A stretch of DNA of 64,000 nucleotides from Sipunculus nudus (taxonomy: Eukaryota; Annelida; Sipuncula; Golfingiida; Sipunculidae): assembly GCA_026874595.1 (NCBI GenBank), contig CM049319.1, positions 40,963,973-41,027,972 on the forward strand, in the 5' to 3' direction. Every line of letters begins with the position of its first letter. The first letter of the stretch is position 1. The position numbers and the translations under genes are program-made. Below the pieces are notes generated by a model. That model made no database searches, was not told the DNA's origin, and saw nothing but the letters and a program-made list of their open reading frames with translations. Shown piece after piece: positions 32,288-44,750 of the stretch.

Positions 32288-32554
32288 GTAAGAACAGGCG
32301 AAAACCCAGGATTTTTAAAGGGGGTAGGGGTTTGGTGAGCAATATATCAACGGATTGAAAAACGAAAATAAGCAGGCATTTCTCAACCAAGCTGGATACA
32401 CTGTTGTGTTGTGTTTGTCGCCCTGCCTGTGTAAAACACGTTGCACGCTGGTCTGCTTTATACTAACAGAACATGGTACACGCTGGTCTGTTTTACACTT
32501 CCAGAACATAGTACACGCTGGTCTGCTTTATACTTACAGGTCAGGTGAATGTAG
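32288..32554 (+). other. Putative intron with a ~35-bp triplicated motif
   Basis: Follows the donor site. CACGCTGGTCTG(C/T)TTTA recurs at about 32443, 32478 and 32513. Confidence 0.5.
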
Positions 32555-32718
32555 GATATTTTGTATCAAAAGTAAATGATATAAAAAATAATGAATATAG
32601 CATTGCCAAGAAGAACAACAAGGTCTAAGTACATTGGCTTACTGGACCTTGTTGTTCTTCTTCTTGGTAATGCTATATTCAATATTTTTATATCATTTAC
32701 TTTTGATACAAAATATCA
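32555..32718. repeat. Large inverted repeat (71/74-bp arms, 19-base loop)
   Basis: Left arm 32555-32625, right arm 32645-32718, nearly perfectly complementary (one 3-base indel and about three mismatches). The right arm is the 3' end of the minus-strand LINE ORF2; the left arm is its inverted copy. Confidence 0.92.
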
Positions 32719-33027
32719 ACATCCACCTGTGATCTATTTCTTCCATAATAAACAACTTGTTTGAAAATATCAAGCAAATGACATACAAGCATTCTATCTT
32801 CTTGAATGTTCATTTGTTCATACAAAATTGACTCTTCCTCTAATTTTGGCAGGACAACATTAAATTTGGCAATTTTATCTAACACCTTAAAATACAAACT
32901 TTTAATAACATTACACTGACAAAACAGATGTGGTATAATTACTATTTCATTCTGACAATATGAGCATAACCGAGTTGCAATCAATCTCCACTTAAATAAA
33001 TTCCTAATGACCTGCAAATAATTGTAT
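32697..33027 (-). pseudogene. LINE 1 ORF2 C-terminal segment
   Basis: Open frame of about 106 codons with LCSYCQNEIVIIPHLFCQC, the CX2C...HX4C-type motif found at the C-terminus of L1/Tx1-like ORF2 proteins, which helps target-primed reverse transcription. The frame is cut at 33028 by LTR-B sequence. Confidence 0.75.
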
Positions 33028-33392
33028 TGTTACGGAACCCAACAACAACAGATCATGTGACGAGCATAAATTTTGTTATGGAGATAAAAAAAATCCGATT
33101 CTGAAACACTAGGCAGCGTGAAATGTCTAGGGGAATGAATAAAGAAGTTAGTGTTTTTTTGTTAACAAATAGTTATAATTTATTCTTAAAACAATTCTAA
33201 CATTAAAATACGCCCTGCCATTCAATACAATTACACAGTATAACAGTAAATCAATACAATTACACAGTATAATAAAAAAAGTGTACAGTACCTGGATACC
33301 ACCATTGTCACAGCGACAACAAGTCCTTTAAAACGTGTAATCGAGATGGACAGTTCACATAAATCTCCTCAGAGAATAATAGTCCAATTCTG
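33028..33392 (-). mobile_element. LTR-B copy 2, truncated, inside LINE 1
   Basis: Starts TGTTACGGAACCCAAC and follows LTR-B through GGATACCACCATTG and CCTCAGAGAATAATAGTCC, then ends mid-LTR. It carries a short internal duplication of AATACAATTACACAGTATAA. LINE coding sequence is present on both sides. Confidence 0.8.
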
Positions 33393-34690
33393 TAGATTCA
33401 TTTGATACAAACTGAGACCAGATGTTTTGGCATTATGTTTTTGTCGAAATTTCTCCTTATATTATCTTCTTCTCCAATCTCTTTAAAATAGTATTCATTT
33501 TGGTTTATTATTTTTTAAATCCAAATTACTCATTGTGCTTTTATTTTAGAATCAATGTCGGGTAACCTAATGCCTCCTTTATGTAAATTTCCAATTAATG
33601 CGTTTTACTTTATTTTTTATCTTTTCCGTTCCATATAAAGTCATGTAACGTGCTTTTTATTTTTTTTTAAACTGTCTTGTCGATTGCATTAAATTTGCTA
33701 CATAGAATATTTTAGGAATTGCCAGTGTTTGAATAACCTGACATCTCTCATATATAGTTAGAGTTCGCCTTCTTCATGTGTTCAATACTGTGGCCATTGC
33801 AGCTTTTTGTCAAAATTAAGATGTTTTTGTAAATTCATGTTGTGTGAAAAATTTAAAGTTCCCCCATGTCCGAGTTTTGTTTCTCGCTGAACCAACCGAT
33901 GCAATTTCTGACTTAGACTCATTTATATTTATTGAAGCATATTTAGAAAAAATCAGATAACACTCTTATCAATTCTTGAAAAGATCTTACACTTTTTAGG
34001 AAGTACGTACAATCGTCTGCAAAAGTGCTCTGTTTTACTTCTGTATTTCCAACAGTTATTCCGTTTATATTATTACTATTTCTTACCAAGCAGGCTGAAA
34101 TTTCAATAATTAGAATAAACATGTAGCTGCTCAATGGATCACCTTGTCGGCACCCCCTGTGTAATTTAAAATATTTGGTTGTGTAGCCATTGTTAATCTA
34201 ACAACTTTCAGTTTCTCTGTATAACAGTTTTACCCAGTCTATGTCTGTCTCAGGAATTCCGAATTTCTTCATTACAGTTCCAAGAATATATGACCGATAC
34301 AGTCGAATGCTGCCTGAAAATCTGCTGCTTATAATATACCTGAAAAACTTTCAGTTTTAGTATATTCTAAAATGTCTGAAAATAATCTCACATTCTCGTT
34401 TATGTTTCTTCCGCTAATATATAAGCTGACTGATCAGGATGTATTATATTTTTAGGATTAGGCTTTACTCTGTCAGCTAAAATTTTGCTTTGTATTTTTG
34501 TGTCGACATTCATAAGACTAATTGGTCGCCATTTTCCAAGTGACATATATCTTTCCCTTCTTTCGGTATAAAAGTGTAATGATTGACTGCCTTTGACTTT
34601 GCGAAAATAACCCATTTTTTAGCTTTAATTGTATGAATGTATTAGATCTTCCGCTACTATATGAAAGAATTCTGCATAAAAGTATTATTA
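33393..34690 (-). pseudogene. LINE 1 ORF2 reverse transcriptase
   Basis: Fingers motif SLGKWRPISLMNVDTKI and IIHPDQSAYI in the frame 34615-34400; GCRQGDPLSSYMFILIIEI just upstream of, and into, the frame 34134-33943, which has the catalytic STFADDCTYFL. Stops and shifts separate these blocks. The FADD box and the order of motifs are those of L1-type enzymes. Sequence 33880-33400 is a decayed thumb/connection region. Confidence 0.82.
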
Positions 34691-35040
34691 CCGTGAATAA
34701 ATGGCCCTGTATAATACATTCCATAATGATATACCTTCCTTTAAAAACACATTTTATGTTTATTTTTATTATTTTAAGTCCAGCATTGGGGTAACTAGAG
34801 TAATAACTCCACAACTGTCTGTTCTACCATTGGAGAAGTATATTGGCCCTCTCCACTGATACCTCCATTTATTCGCTGACAATGAATCGCTATGCGTTTC
34901 TTGTAAACAACATATACCATTACAGCCTAGTTTCCTGTAAACCCAGTTGAACACCCTCCTCCTCTTTTTATAATCCCTTAACCCTCTTGTATTATAACTG
35001 TAAATTTTGGAACATTTTCATCTATACTGGCTATACAATA
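34691..35040 (-). pseudogene. LINE 1 ORF2 AP-like endonuclease, N-terminal part
   Basis: CLQETHSDSLSANKWRYQWRGPIYFSNGRTDSCGVI matches the QETH and SxGV motifs of L1 endonucleases, in two frames from about 35010. The remainder of the domain (GDFN, SDH) is missing, probably by internal deletion. Confidence 0.75.
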
Positions 35041-35399
35041 ATAGTGTTAAAATCTCTGTATTACATGCTCCTTTTATGGGGGCGAGCATGATGTTAGATT
35101 TTCTTCTGACAACATATATTGTAATAGATATATAACATTTAAATGTATATTTATAGAGGTAAATGACAATGGTACGCCTTTGACCTTCATATGTAAACCA
35201 CAATATTCCATTATCTTATCTATTAAAGGATTAAATTTTTTTCGGCAGCTAGACCCAGACTGACTTGTCACGGTGTCTGCTAATGCAACGTATAAATATT
35301 ATTTATATTCTGAAACCGGAAAAATCAATTCCATAATCAGCAAACGAGTACATTATTACTTAATTGCATCATGAATATTTAATTTCTGAATCAAGTTTG
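35041..35399 (-). other. LINE 1 inter-ORF region
   Basis: Two overlapping 61-65-codon frames without recognised domains; likely the junction between ORF1 and ORF2 plus decayed sequence. Confidence 0.4.
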
Positions 35400-36191
35400 T
35401 TTTAGGCGGTCATACCCCACATCAGTCTGAATGTTTGCGGTGAACTTTTCGTACCTTTTGGGCTCTTTCTGTATTTGATTACACGCGGGACCGTCAATTT
35501 AATAGAAGAATACCAGCCTTTTTTCCTCATTTCCTTCATGTTCTCCACGAGTATTTGTGCACACTCCTTGTTTACATCGTCAGAGACAATGTTTTTCCCC
35601 GAACTTCATGGGGGGTCCTTTAAAGTACGGTCACGATCGTTTCGTCTTAGTAGCCTCGCATTTATAGGCCTTGCTTTCCTTGCTCGGCCTCCACCTCGAT
35701 TCTCATTATTACCCGTCTCATTCTCATTTGTTGAAACGTTAATTTTACCAGACCGATGGGCATTCTCCACATCGGATACTGGATTGAGTCTAATTGCTTT
35801 CTTCAGTAATTCAATCACGTATTCTGTACAACCCATATCTTTTTCTTCTCTTTCGGCACATTTTGGATCACTATGTTATTCCTTCTAGATCTGTTACCGA
35901 AATCTATAATTTCTTTCCTCATTGCATTTTTTTCTGACCTTGAACCTCTATCATCTGTCTTATCATTATATTTTTCTTTCATGTCTTGTATATCTTTCTC
36001 TATATGACACCATTTTCTAGTTCAGTCATTGAGGTTTCAATGCATTTAACTGATTTTTTTACCTTTTACATTATTTCCACGAAATTATTCACAGTTTCAT
36101 CAATAGTTGTCACTTTCTTCCATATCATTTCAAGAATTTTCTTTTCACTGATTCCCTCGGGCAAGCTTTCTAAACTTTCTACTGCACTCAT
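35400..36191 (-). pseudogene. LINE 1 ORF1 (RNA-binding protein)
   Basis: Minus-strand ATG at 36191 (MSAVESLESLPEGISEKK). A heptad-rich segment (about 36120-35950) is broken by stops. SRRNNIVIQN is followed by VENAHRSGK and ARLLRRNDRDRTLK (frame 35836-35606), which resemble the RRM and C-terminal domains of L1 ORF1p. The C-terminal tail continues to about 35400 in other frames. Confidence 0.75.
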
Positions 36192-37293
36192 ATTTTTTTT
36201 TTATTTATACCGGTCCCCTAACAGAAACAGGCAAAGGTTCCTTACACACAAAAACCAGATTATGAGAGCTCTCGATCCAACTGTTGTATTGTAAGACTCG
36301 GTTCAATGAGTATCCGTACACATGCACTGATTTCTTCTGCTCACCAAACCATGTCCATCAAGCATGACAACTGTGCCCCCGGTGGATTACCAATTAGCCA
36401 ATACTACAGCATTTTTGTTCGCAATTTCCTATTTATTGGCGTTTTCTGTCTTTATGACATTTTTCGAGCCCTAAGTTTGGCAATATCCTACCTTAGATGT
36501 ACAAATGTTTCGTTAAAATATGCCACTTGCCTCCGAATAATTTAAATTATTTTTGGCAGCTCACACCCTCTAGTCTCTAGTCCTGGGCCATCTTGCGGCC
36601 ATCTCTATAACTTCTTAAATATTAAATATATTGCAAAAACAAATGATACCTCAAACAAAAGAGTACGAAATTTGCTTTTATCAAGTTTTGACTGATTACG
36701 TTGTGAAGGTCAAGATCAGCAGGGTCAAAAAGTGCATGACATTGAAAGATTTTGTTTCATTACTACTTTCATTAAGTGAAATTTTAATATCCTGGCTGTT
36801 CATTTGAAATATTATTGCTATCAGAGGTCAGCTGTATCTCTCTTGTTTATTGTCAGCGTATAGATGCAGTGGCAAATAATTGCGTATTCTTATAGTGACA
36901 GAAGTTCTGAAATACCATTCCGACAGTGCAAATCTATAGATCCCGATCCCATTTTGGGATGGGGGTAATAGAAATAGCTATAACTTCCTTGATGCTTAAT
37001 ATGAAAATTAAAACAAAAAACTCTTCAAATGAAGGCGTGTAGTAAGCTTGTTTTAACCTCTTGTCATATTTAATAACATATTGTCTGAGGTAAAGATCAG
37101 AGGGTTCAACAAGTGCGTGACATTTAATTTCAGTTAAAAAGATTATTCTATTATATAATCTTGAGTGAAAAATTCTTCTATCCGGATATTTATTTAAGAT
37201 TTTTATACATATTATTACATGTTTAATGCAAATAACATGACTCCGTTCTTTCTAAAAGTAATTTTGAAAGCAATCAGATAATAAAAATACATT
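36192..37293. repeat. Unassigned sequence with a diverged ~370-bp tandem duplication
   Basis: CTATAACTTC, GTCAAGATCAGCAGGGTC and AAGTGCATGACATT near 36605-36750 recur as CTATAACTTC, AAGATCAGAGGGTTC and AAGTGCGTGACATT at 36979-37120. A hairpin ATCCCATTTTGGGAT lies at 36948-36962. No gene recognised. Confidence 0.55.
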
Positions 37294-39272
37294 GAAGCTC
37301 AGGCGACATCGTGAAACACGATGTTTATTCACTGTAGTCAGCTGAGGGTAAATTCTAAGAGATGTAAAAAGACACATGCGTTATTCGTATACACATGCAT
37401 ATGTCGCTAAAGTCACTTGTAGGCCAATGTGAAAAAGATAGGCCCAGAAAAAAATTATTCAAACAGTATTAAATTTTTGGTTTAAGTACTGTAAATTGTC
37501 ATGAAATAAGGAGGTCTGACAACACTCCCAGATAAAAAGAAAGCAGGTTGATATATTTCGATGAAAGCATTAAGCAAAGAAACCACTTCAGCCTTGGTTC
37601 GTTCCATTGTCTTTAAGCAAATAACGCAAAATGTTATGTACAGATTTTGCCAAAAATTTGTAAGGGGTATAGAGTGAAACCGCATCTGTAACCCATTACA
37701 ATTTTGGAGGTAATCGGAATCACCATATTTTTTTTCTTAAGTGCCATAATCACAATTCCACAAAGGAATAATTATAAGGGGGGGGGGGGTCCTTTGTCCC
37801 CGAGTAGAAGCCGCCCATTCGTATACAGTCGTTCTGCAACCTGTGTTTCTGAACCATGACAATGTTTTACATGAAACGTGCACGTATGAACAAACGACTG
37901 ATTAATAGATTCTGGCGGGGGTTTCAAAGTCACAAAGAGATTGAGGACTCTTAGAAGTGTGTGCGATCCCCCCCCCCCCCCCCCCAAGGTATCCTTTTGA
38001 AAAAAAAAACTGTTTTCAAACAACCCCGGCCGAACTATTAAAACCATGTTTATTATGGAAAGATACTTCTGAATGTATAAAAATAAACCTACCTGTAAAC
38101 CTATAAAACTGTGATCGTGTAAAGGGTCTCTGCTCTTTGTGTCCACTCAACGGAAAAGTGCTCCCTTTTAAAAGATTCATGTGGACATGTGTTCCGCGCT
38201 TTAATTTAAAATCTTTACTTCCTTTTGACAGAGTAAACTTAACAGGCGATATAATGGAAATGGGGGTCAGTGGGGATTAAGGGTCGCCTCCTAAAAAAAG
38301 CGTGACAGGCGAAAAATGTTTTGCTGAACATTTGTATAGGGTTAGGGTAAAGACACCACAATATAAATTTTCTAATAAACCATTATGACAAAGGACCATT
38401 ACTTTGTTCCCGTGTGGAAGCCACCCATTCTTATTTATTTGTTCTGCCTATCGCAAGGTGAACTCGTATTACTAAAGCATGACAGTGTTCACACATGAAA
38501 CGCAAACACGTGAATTGACTGATATTAAAGGTGTGTACGCACTGACTACAGATTCTAGGTTGTTATCAATTTAAAGATGTACTGGTGATATTTTTTTCAT
38601 ATTTCGCCGTCCTTACAGACAACGGATTTTAACGAATGATAATTAAGTTGTGGGGCTTCTTTTAAAAAAAATACTTCATGAAACACATGACTTGGCCGAA
38701 CGTTTGAAACCATGGTCATCAAGGAAATATATATCTGAATGTATAAAATCATATAACAAATTTGTCAAACGATGGTCACATCACTGGACTCAGTGCGCAG
38801 TGTTGACCAAACTGAAAAGCCCTCGCATTGAAAGCGAAGTCATGTGGTCTTTGGATTAAAAACCTTTACTTCCTTTTGAGAGAGAAAATTCCTTTAGTGG
38901 CGTTACAATGGATATTGGGGATCAATGGGGATTATAGTGGACATGCGTGACCGCGCATTGCACAGAGAAGCCTTTCGGCCAGGACATGCGCTCTGGCCTC
39001 GGTTTTAACACGCCCGTGAAAATCCCCGAGGGGCCTCCTGAAAAGCGTCACAGGCGTGGAGGACCTTGCAGCACACAAAAATAAGGGCACCTAATGGAGA
39101 AATATTAAGATTATAAGTTTTCAGCTTAATAGGGCATAATTCGGCAAAATAAAGCAAACTTGTCTCAGATGAGCGCACAACCGATACGTCTGCCGAATTT
39201 GGAGAGTCAAATCAGAAGGAAGCAGGTGACCCGTGGTCTAGAAAAAAAACAAACTCCGTATTAATTATATAG
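37294..39272 (-). mobile_element. Helitron copy 2 (5' part of the same family as 1685-4128)
   Basis: Aligns with 2100-4128 along ~1.98 kb, including both ~730-bp internal units, and ends with the same minus-strand start TCTATATAATTAATACGG at 39272. The ~410 bp holding the 3' hairpin and CTAG in copy 1 are absent or replaced upstream of 37294. The base next to the 5' end is A on the plus strand rather than T, so the target preference is not perfect or the flank has mutated. Confidence 0.8.
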
Positions 39273-41097
39273 AATACCAAAGTCTCAGTATCTGACAATA
39301 TATAACACACACATAAATAATAAGGGAACGTAACAGTCGTGATCTTATATAAAATATTACAGAAACATCTGTAAGAAAATAAGTTACATCCAGCTGATCA
39401 TCCATGAGATTTAGAATTCGAGTTATACTTCACTTTTATCAAGAGATTATCTTTGCACAGTATAATAACAAAGGATACCAACCATGGTTGACATGTCCAT
39501 GGTGGAGCAGTATGGATTGTCCTGCACCAATGTCTCCTCTGTGACATGTATGAAGTCCATGCATCAGTGTTCACTTCCAATAAATAATGCTTTAAGTTAG
39601 GCTTGTACTACTACAACAGCGCCATTTACTAATATTTGTGCTTGACCAAGACTTAAGGAAAGAGAGTTGTAAACTCAGCCTTACTAACTCAATTACTCAC
39701 AATGAGTAGCAATCCTCAATAGTCAACTATACATGTCCACACATGTTATGCACAGAGTTAACTCACACACGTTATTGTAAAACAGTATTGCTTGACATAT
39801 ACAGTGAAGTGTATTACATATCAATATAACCTACTGATCGGCAATGTTCTCATGTAAATAACCAGCTCTTAGAATGTTGGCTTTAATACAAAAGTCACAA
39901 AATTATCATCACATATAAAAACATACCCCTTTAAGTTAAACTCTTTGCTGCCCCACTTCCTATCAAACAAGTGGCCCGTTCTATCTCACCACTTGACCAG
40001 TAAACAACATATGTTGGTGTAATCTCAGTTTTTTCTGTCCCTAAAAACTTAACAAGACACTGCAATAATGTATCAATGAATGCTGCATAAAACAGGGCTA
40101 AGTATGAAAGCTGGTGTCTTGTGTAAACAAACCACAAATAGTGACGTCATATGCAACTTTCGTCAAGCGTAACATGCATTAATACAGGAATAATGGGGCT
40201 CCCCGGCTGTCAGAAAAATAACTCCCTTACTTGGATAAATTCGCCATTTATTCAAAAACATATATATGAATACTATTTATGGTTCTGTCATTGCCAATAA
40301 ACTACACATGGTATAAAATATCAAGTTACATGCATTACAAACCCTTTATGAGCTAAAAGTAATATTAATCTCAAGTTATCACGTCTTTTCACTCGGGATT
40401 ATCCGAAACAACGCTAGTTAACAAAACTCAAATTTACTGCGACCCATAAATGGCATAAATCGAGGCTCTCAGATGCCGCTCTTTTCAACCACTGATTTTT
40501 CCTTCTAGGCTTCATGACAACTTAGAAAACCTACATCACTAGCAAGAAGGACATCTAGCAATATGTTTGCTGCAGTCTTGCAGCGCTGACATATATAGTA
40601 AACAATACAAGCGCTGCAGCCTCTGGCGGGGAGAGTCTATACTATCTAAGTTTGTACGGATCCGTACAGACCCTCAGACACGTATATGCCTTGTGAAGCG
40701 TGAGAACACCAAACAAACCCCACATATTATAATTGTTACAGATGCTTAGACTCCGTTGGGACCAAAACTTTTGCTGGATGATCAGCATTAATAAAGTATG
40801 GGCACTTACTCTGTATGAAGTCAGATACTGCATCGTCTCCGTCTGGCCGATGGCGCTTTCCGGTTGGAACAACCAATAGGAATTTAGCATCATTGACAAC
40901 AAGCGATGTATGATGGGAAGGATGCTTATGAAAATATGGTCTATCCTAGTGCACGGCACTGGCATTCCTGGGAAAAGCCCCCCTGAATTCATCTTTTGCA
41001 TAGATTGCCCACCTAATTTGCATGGGATTCCTTTTCCGGCGGTGTCCAGTTGGCATGCAACATCTGAACCCCGGCATTTCAAAGGATAAAAAAACAT
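39273..41097. other. Unassigned sequence
   Basis: AT-rich to 40500, then more GC-rich. A 151-codon minus frame (41097-40642) shows no domain. TGACGTCA at 40142 and ATTTGCAT at 41017 are single regulatory-type words without supporting context. Confidence 0.35.
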
Positions 41098-41609
41098 TTA
41101 CAGGCGCACATAAAGGTGATATTTCGATTTAATTTGATACATAAAAAGTTTATTTCTATATATAAATACAAGATTGTTTCTCTATCGCACAACAAGCAGT
41201 GGTAATTCATGTTACAGGTCCTTCAATGAACGGCAGGGTGAACTCTCACCGCCAGACGGTCGGACTCCGTATCACAGATAAATGGAGTCCGTACGTGGCG
41301 GACTAGCAATATGTAACAGCAGTACCTACCATGCAGGAATCTCGCTTTTTAATTCCGAGGAAACTCCAAACGTTTCTCCAGCAAGTGACGGCTATGTCGC
41401 TCACATGGCATGACAGCAACGGCGGATGGCACCTGGGGAACAGGCTCACTCGTTACTTGACCAGCCAACTGTGGTTATTGACCTGACCTGATTAGGGCTG
41501 TTCCAAACAGTTATCTAGGTCAATACTCGGAGCGCTTCATTGCTAATTACTGGCAATAAATACCGTCGCACTCTCATGCTTAACAAAAATTAAGGGCCTA
41601 CCAGTCACA
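41098..41609 (-). mobile_element. Element E putative 3' LTR
   Basis: On the minus strand a purine tract (CAAGGGGGATGGATGAAGTAG, 41630-41610) precedes TGTGACTGG at 41609. The following ~500 bp contain AATAAA (about 41150) and end in AT-rich sequence. No second LTR copy exists in the window, so limits are tentative. Confidence 0.4.
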
Positions 41610-41630
41610 CCTACTTCATCCATCCCCCTT

Positions 41631-43440
41631 GTGGTTGCTACATCCTGGTGCAACTACATTAAATCTAAGTGACTGAGGCCATCTACCATACATGTGACGC
41701 ATACAACTATCGATAGGATAATAACTTAAACTAGCTGTAAAACGCTTTACATAAATTGATATGAAGTAATTACTGACTGACACCGGAGGTACGGTCTGAC
41801 ATGGTCTGCCCCTCTGGAACACTGATATCGGCTCTCGAAAGGGTTTCCGGTGGAACCCTTTCCCTTGCCTCTGGCCTCGCCGTTGAAGTGGTATCTCTTG
41901 TTCTGCTGGAGGCTCATCTATTTCAAGCTTCGGCTTTATGAGGGCTTGTGTATCAAGATTTTGCCATTAAAAGACCCTTTACAACAGCAGCATATATGTA
42001 AGGGTCCTCCTTTCCCTCGTTTTCAATTGTTCGAGTCGGAGCTGCGAGTGGGTTCTCACTAGGGAAACCCATCGGCGGCGGACATACTTTTTTCCTCGCG
42101 GCAAGTCACCCATTTAGCCGTCCCAAAACCATGCGCTGGCTTAACGTTATACACATCTTGCCCCCCTCTTCTATCAGTCACTATGTACACGTGTGGTAAG
42201 AATTCGTCCTGTATCTTGTACCTTCTAGCGGGTTCGTTCTGTATATACACCCTGTCCCCGACCTGCAGTGGTCCTCCTGTCACTTTGGTATCATGCACGT
42301 CTTTACGGTATGCTGCTGCTCGTGTATGACTCTGCTTAGCTTAAGTGTGAGCTGCATGCAGCTTCTTCATGTGGCCTCTGACCTAAAAGTGAGTTCTTGT
42401 CCTTCTACTTCGAGTATACTGACCCCATTAAAAGCATTGATGGACAATCTGGCTTCCCGTCCGAAAATCAAAAAGAAAGGACTAAATCCTCTCCGACTGA
42501 GAGGGGTCGTATTGTATATGAACAAAATATTATTCAAGTATTCGGGTCATCTTCTTTTCTGAGCAGGTGTCACACTTCGGAGTAAATCGTGGAGTGTTCA
42601 ATTATACCACTCTGTTTGACCATATTCTTCGGGGTGCCAGGCAGTGGTGTGGGTTTACTGTACACCGGACAGTATGCAGAGTTCACTTATCAGACGAGAT
42701 TCAAAATCTCTTCACTGGTCGCTATGTATGCGGAGAGGTGCTACATAATGGTGAAACCAATGTCGTATTAGGATCTCAGCAACCATGGATGCCTTCTGGT
42801 TACGTGCCGGTACTGCCACTGTGAACTTTGTTAGCACATCAGTGATGACTAGTACATCCTCGTATCCTATGGCTCTCTCCAACATCGTAAAATCGATGGC
42901 GATCACCTCGAGTGGTCGTGATGCCTGTATTGTCACTAGTGGGGTCCTGATCTTCTGCTTCAAAAGTGAAGCTACAGCGAGGACAATTTTCGATCTAACT
43001 CTAGATATCTTGCCCCATCAAAGGCCAATAAAATCGTTGCAAAATTATTGCTTCGGTTCGGTCCACACCTTGATGGCAGTTGTTGTTGTGTGCCGCCTCT
43101 AAGACATCTTTCGTTAAATCTTCTTGGAGAACGACCTGCTTAATCTGGGCTCTATTCGCATCCTGGACCTGCCTGTACAACACATAACTGTCCAGGACCA
43201 ACCTATCCCACTGACGTAAGAGTTGCTAAACTTGTACCGACTGCTTTGCCCTTTAAGCCAAAGAAGGCTTCCTCCCCGAAGTCCAGTAACTTATCAGATG
43301 GCAGACCCCTGGATCCTTAGCCTTGAGATTACCAATATCAGAACGTTAAAGGTCTGGTAGTGGGATTGCCCTCATCTCGAACGTACCATTAGTGTGCGAG
43401 TCTTCCTCATTTGTACCCGTTTCCGTTGCTTAAATTGTGA
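41631..43440 (-). mobile_element. Element E: Ty3/gypsy integrase-to-3'-end fragment
   Basis: Minus strand: integrase zinc finger and core (43201-42400), C-terminal module (42298-42059), 3' untranslated region and purine tract to 41631. It is truncated at 43440, where a D-family unit begins abruptly. Most of it (42357-43440) is present again at 43671-44750 because of a tandem duplication. Confidence 0.8.
42059..43310 (-). pseudogene. Element E integrase
   Basis: RQWDRLVLDSYVLYRQ, the lead-in segment, is followed by HNNNCHQGVDRTEAIILQRFYW and a CX2C pair (ENCPRCS), making the HHCC domain (43201-42985). The core frame 42963-42712 reads LEVIAIDFTMLE with the first Asp and RIHSDQ with the second. 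The Glu-bearing segment (42700-42560) is frameshifted. The frame 42298-42059 carries GGPLQVGDRVYIQNEP, the integrase C-terminal SH3-like module. As integrase is followed directly by the 3' end, this element has conventional gypsy order. Confidence 0.82.
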
Positions 43441-43670
43441 AAGCTCAAGTATCTGAACAACTCATGCATTGATCATCATGATTCTTTGCATGTATATTCA
43501 TCATGGTGAGTTTTATAAGTTTCTGCAGACTGGTGTCTCCACCTGTACCTTTTTGATTTTTTTTTACGATTTTTTTTCTCTATTTTGAGACCTTAAAGAT
43601 TCCATCATCTGTTAACAGGGCACAGATTGAAAGTCTTCTTGGAAACCTGGAATTAGGTCTCTATTACCCA
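43441..43670 (+). repeat. Family D core unit at duplication junction
   Basis: AAGCTCAAGTATCTGAACAA to CTCTATTACCCAT, one partial ~336-bp core unit, matching 44752-44981 almost exactly. Confidence 0.85.
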
Positions 43671-44750
43671 TGCAGCTTCTTCATGTGGCCTCTGACCTAA
43701 AAGTGAGTTCTTGTCCTTCTACTTCGAGTACACTGACCCCATCAAAAGCATTGATGGACAATCTGGCTTCCCGTCCGAAAATCAAAAAGAAAGGACTAAA
43801 TCCTCTCCGACTGAGAGGGGTCGTATTGTATATGAACAAAATATTATTCAAGTATTCGGGTCATCTTTTCTGAGCAGGTGTCACACTTCGGAGTAAATCG
43901 TGGAGTGTTCAATTATACCACTCTGTTTGACCATATTCTTCGGGGTGCCAGGCAGTGGTGTGGGTTTTCTGTACACCGGACAGTATGCAGAGTTCACTTA
44001 TCAGACGAGATTCAAAATCTCTTCACTGGTCGCTATGTATGCGGAGAGGTGCTACATAATGGTGAAACCAATGTCGTATTAGGATCTCAGCAACCATGGA
44101 TGCCTTCTGGTTACGTGCCGGTACTGCCACTGTGAACTTTGTTAGCACATTAGTGATGACTAGTACATCCTCGTATCCTATGGCTCTCTCCAACATCGTA
44201 AAATCGATGGCGATCACCTCGAGTGGTCGTGATGCCTGTATTGTCACTAGTGGGGTCCTGATCTTCTGCTTCAAAAGTGAAGCTACAGCGAGGACAATTT
44301 TCGATCTAACTCTAGATATCTTGCCCCATCAAAGGCCAATAAAATCGTTGCAAAATTATTGCTTCGGTTCGGTCCACACCTTGATGGCAGTTGTTGTTGT
44401 GTGCCGCCTCTAAGACATCTTTCGTTAAATCTTCTTGGAGAACGACCTGCTTAATCTGGGCTCTATTCGCATCCTGGACCTGCCTGTACAACACATAACT
44501 GTCCAGGACCAACCTATCCCACTGACGTAAGAGTTGCTAAACTTGTACCGACTGCTTTGCCCTTTAAGCCAAAGAAGGCTTCCTCCCCGAAGTCCAGTAA
44601 CTTATCAGATGGCAGACCCCTGGATCCTTAGCCTTGAGATTACCAATATCAGAACGTTAAAGGTCTGGTAGTGGGATTGCCCTCATCTCGAACGTACCAT
44701 TAGTGTGCGAGTCTTCCTCATTTGTACCCGTTTCCGTTGCTTAAATTGTG
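43671..44750 (-). pseudogene. Element E integrase, duplicated copy
   Basis: Same two main frames as copy 1: zinc-finger frame 44512-44312 (identical translation) and core frame 44274-44023 (one Asp-to-Asn change in VITDVLTK versus VITNVLTK). Lacks the C-terminal module, which was outside the duplicated unit. Confidence 0.85.

Larger units (their letters stand above)
32600..36191 (-). mobile_element. LINE 1: L1-like non-LTR retrotransposon, degraded
   Basis: On the minus strand: ORF1 (36191-35400), ORF2 endonuclease (35030-34690), reverse transcriptase (34660-33880) and a C-terminal Cys/His motif (33027-32697). Much of the link between endonuclease and reverse transcriptase is missing. A 365-bp LTR-B fragment sits in the C-terminal part. 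No poly-A tail is recognisable beyond 32600, where the inverted repeat lies. Confidence 0.85.

Noticed and set aside
32555-32718. microRNA precursor
   Set aside because: Arms are 71-74 bp and derive from LINE coding sequence; explained by an inverted LINE end rather than a miRNA gene.
35475-35888. 137-codon plus-strand frame
   Set aside because: Antisense of LINE 1 ORF1, which has recognisable RNA-binding-protein motifs on the minus strand.
40142-41025. CRE (TGACGTCA) and octamer (ATTTGCAT) as a promoter
   Set aside because: Single short words expected by chance at this length; no transcript or exon attached.
40642-41097. 151-codon minus-strand frame as a gene
   Set aside because: No domain, low-complexity-free but unlike any known family, no splice or promoter support; length is compatible with chance in 64 kb.
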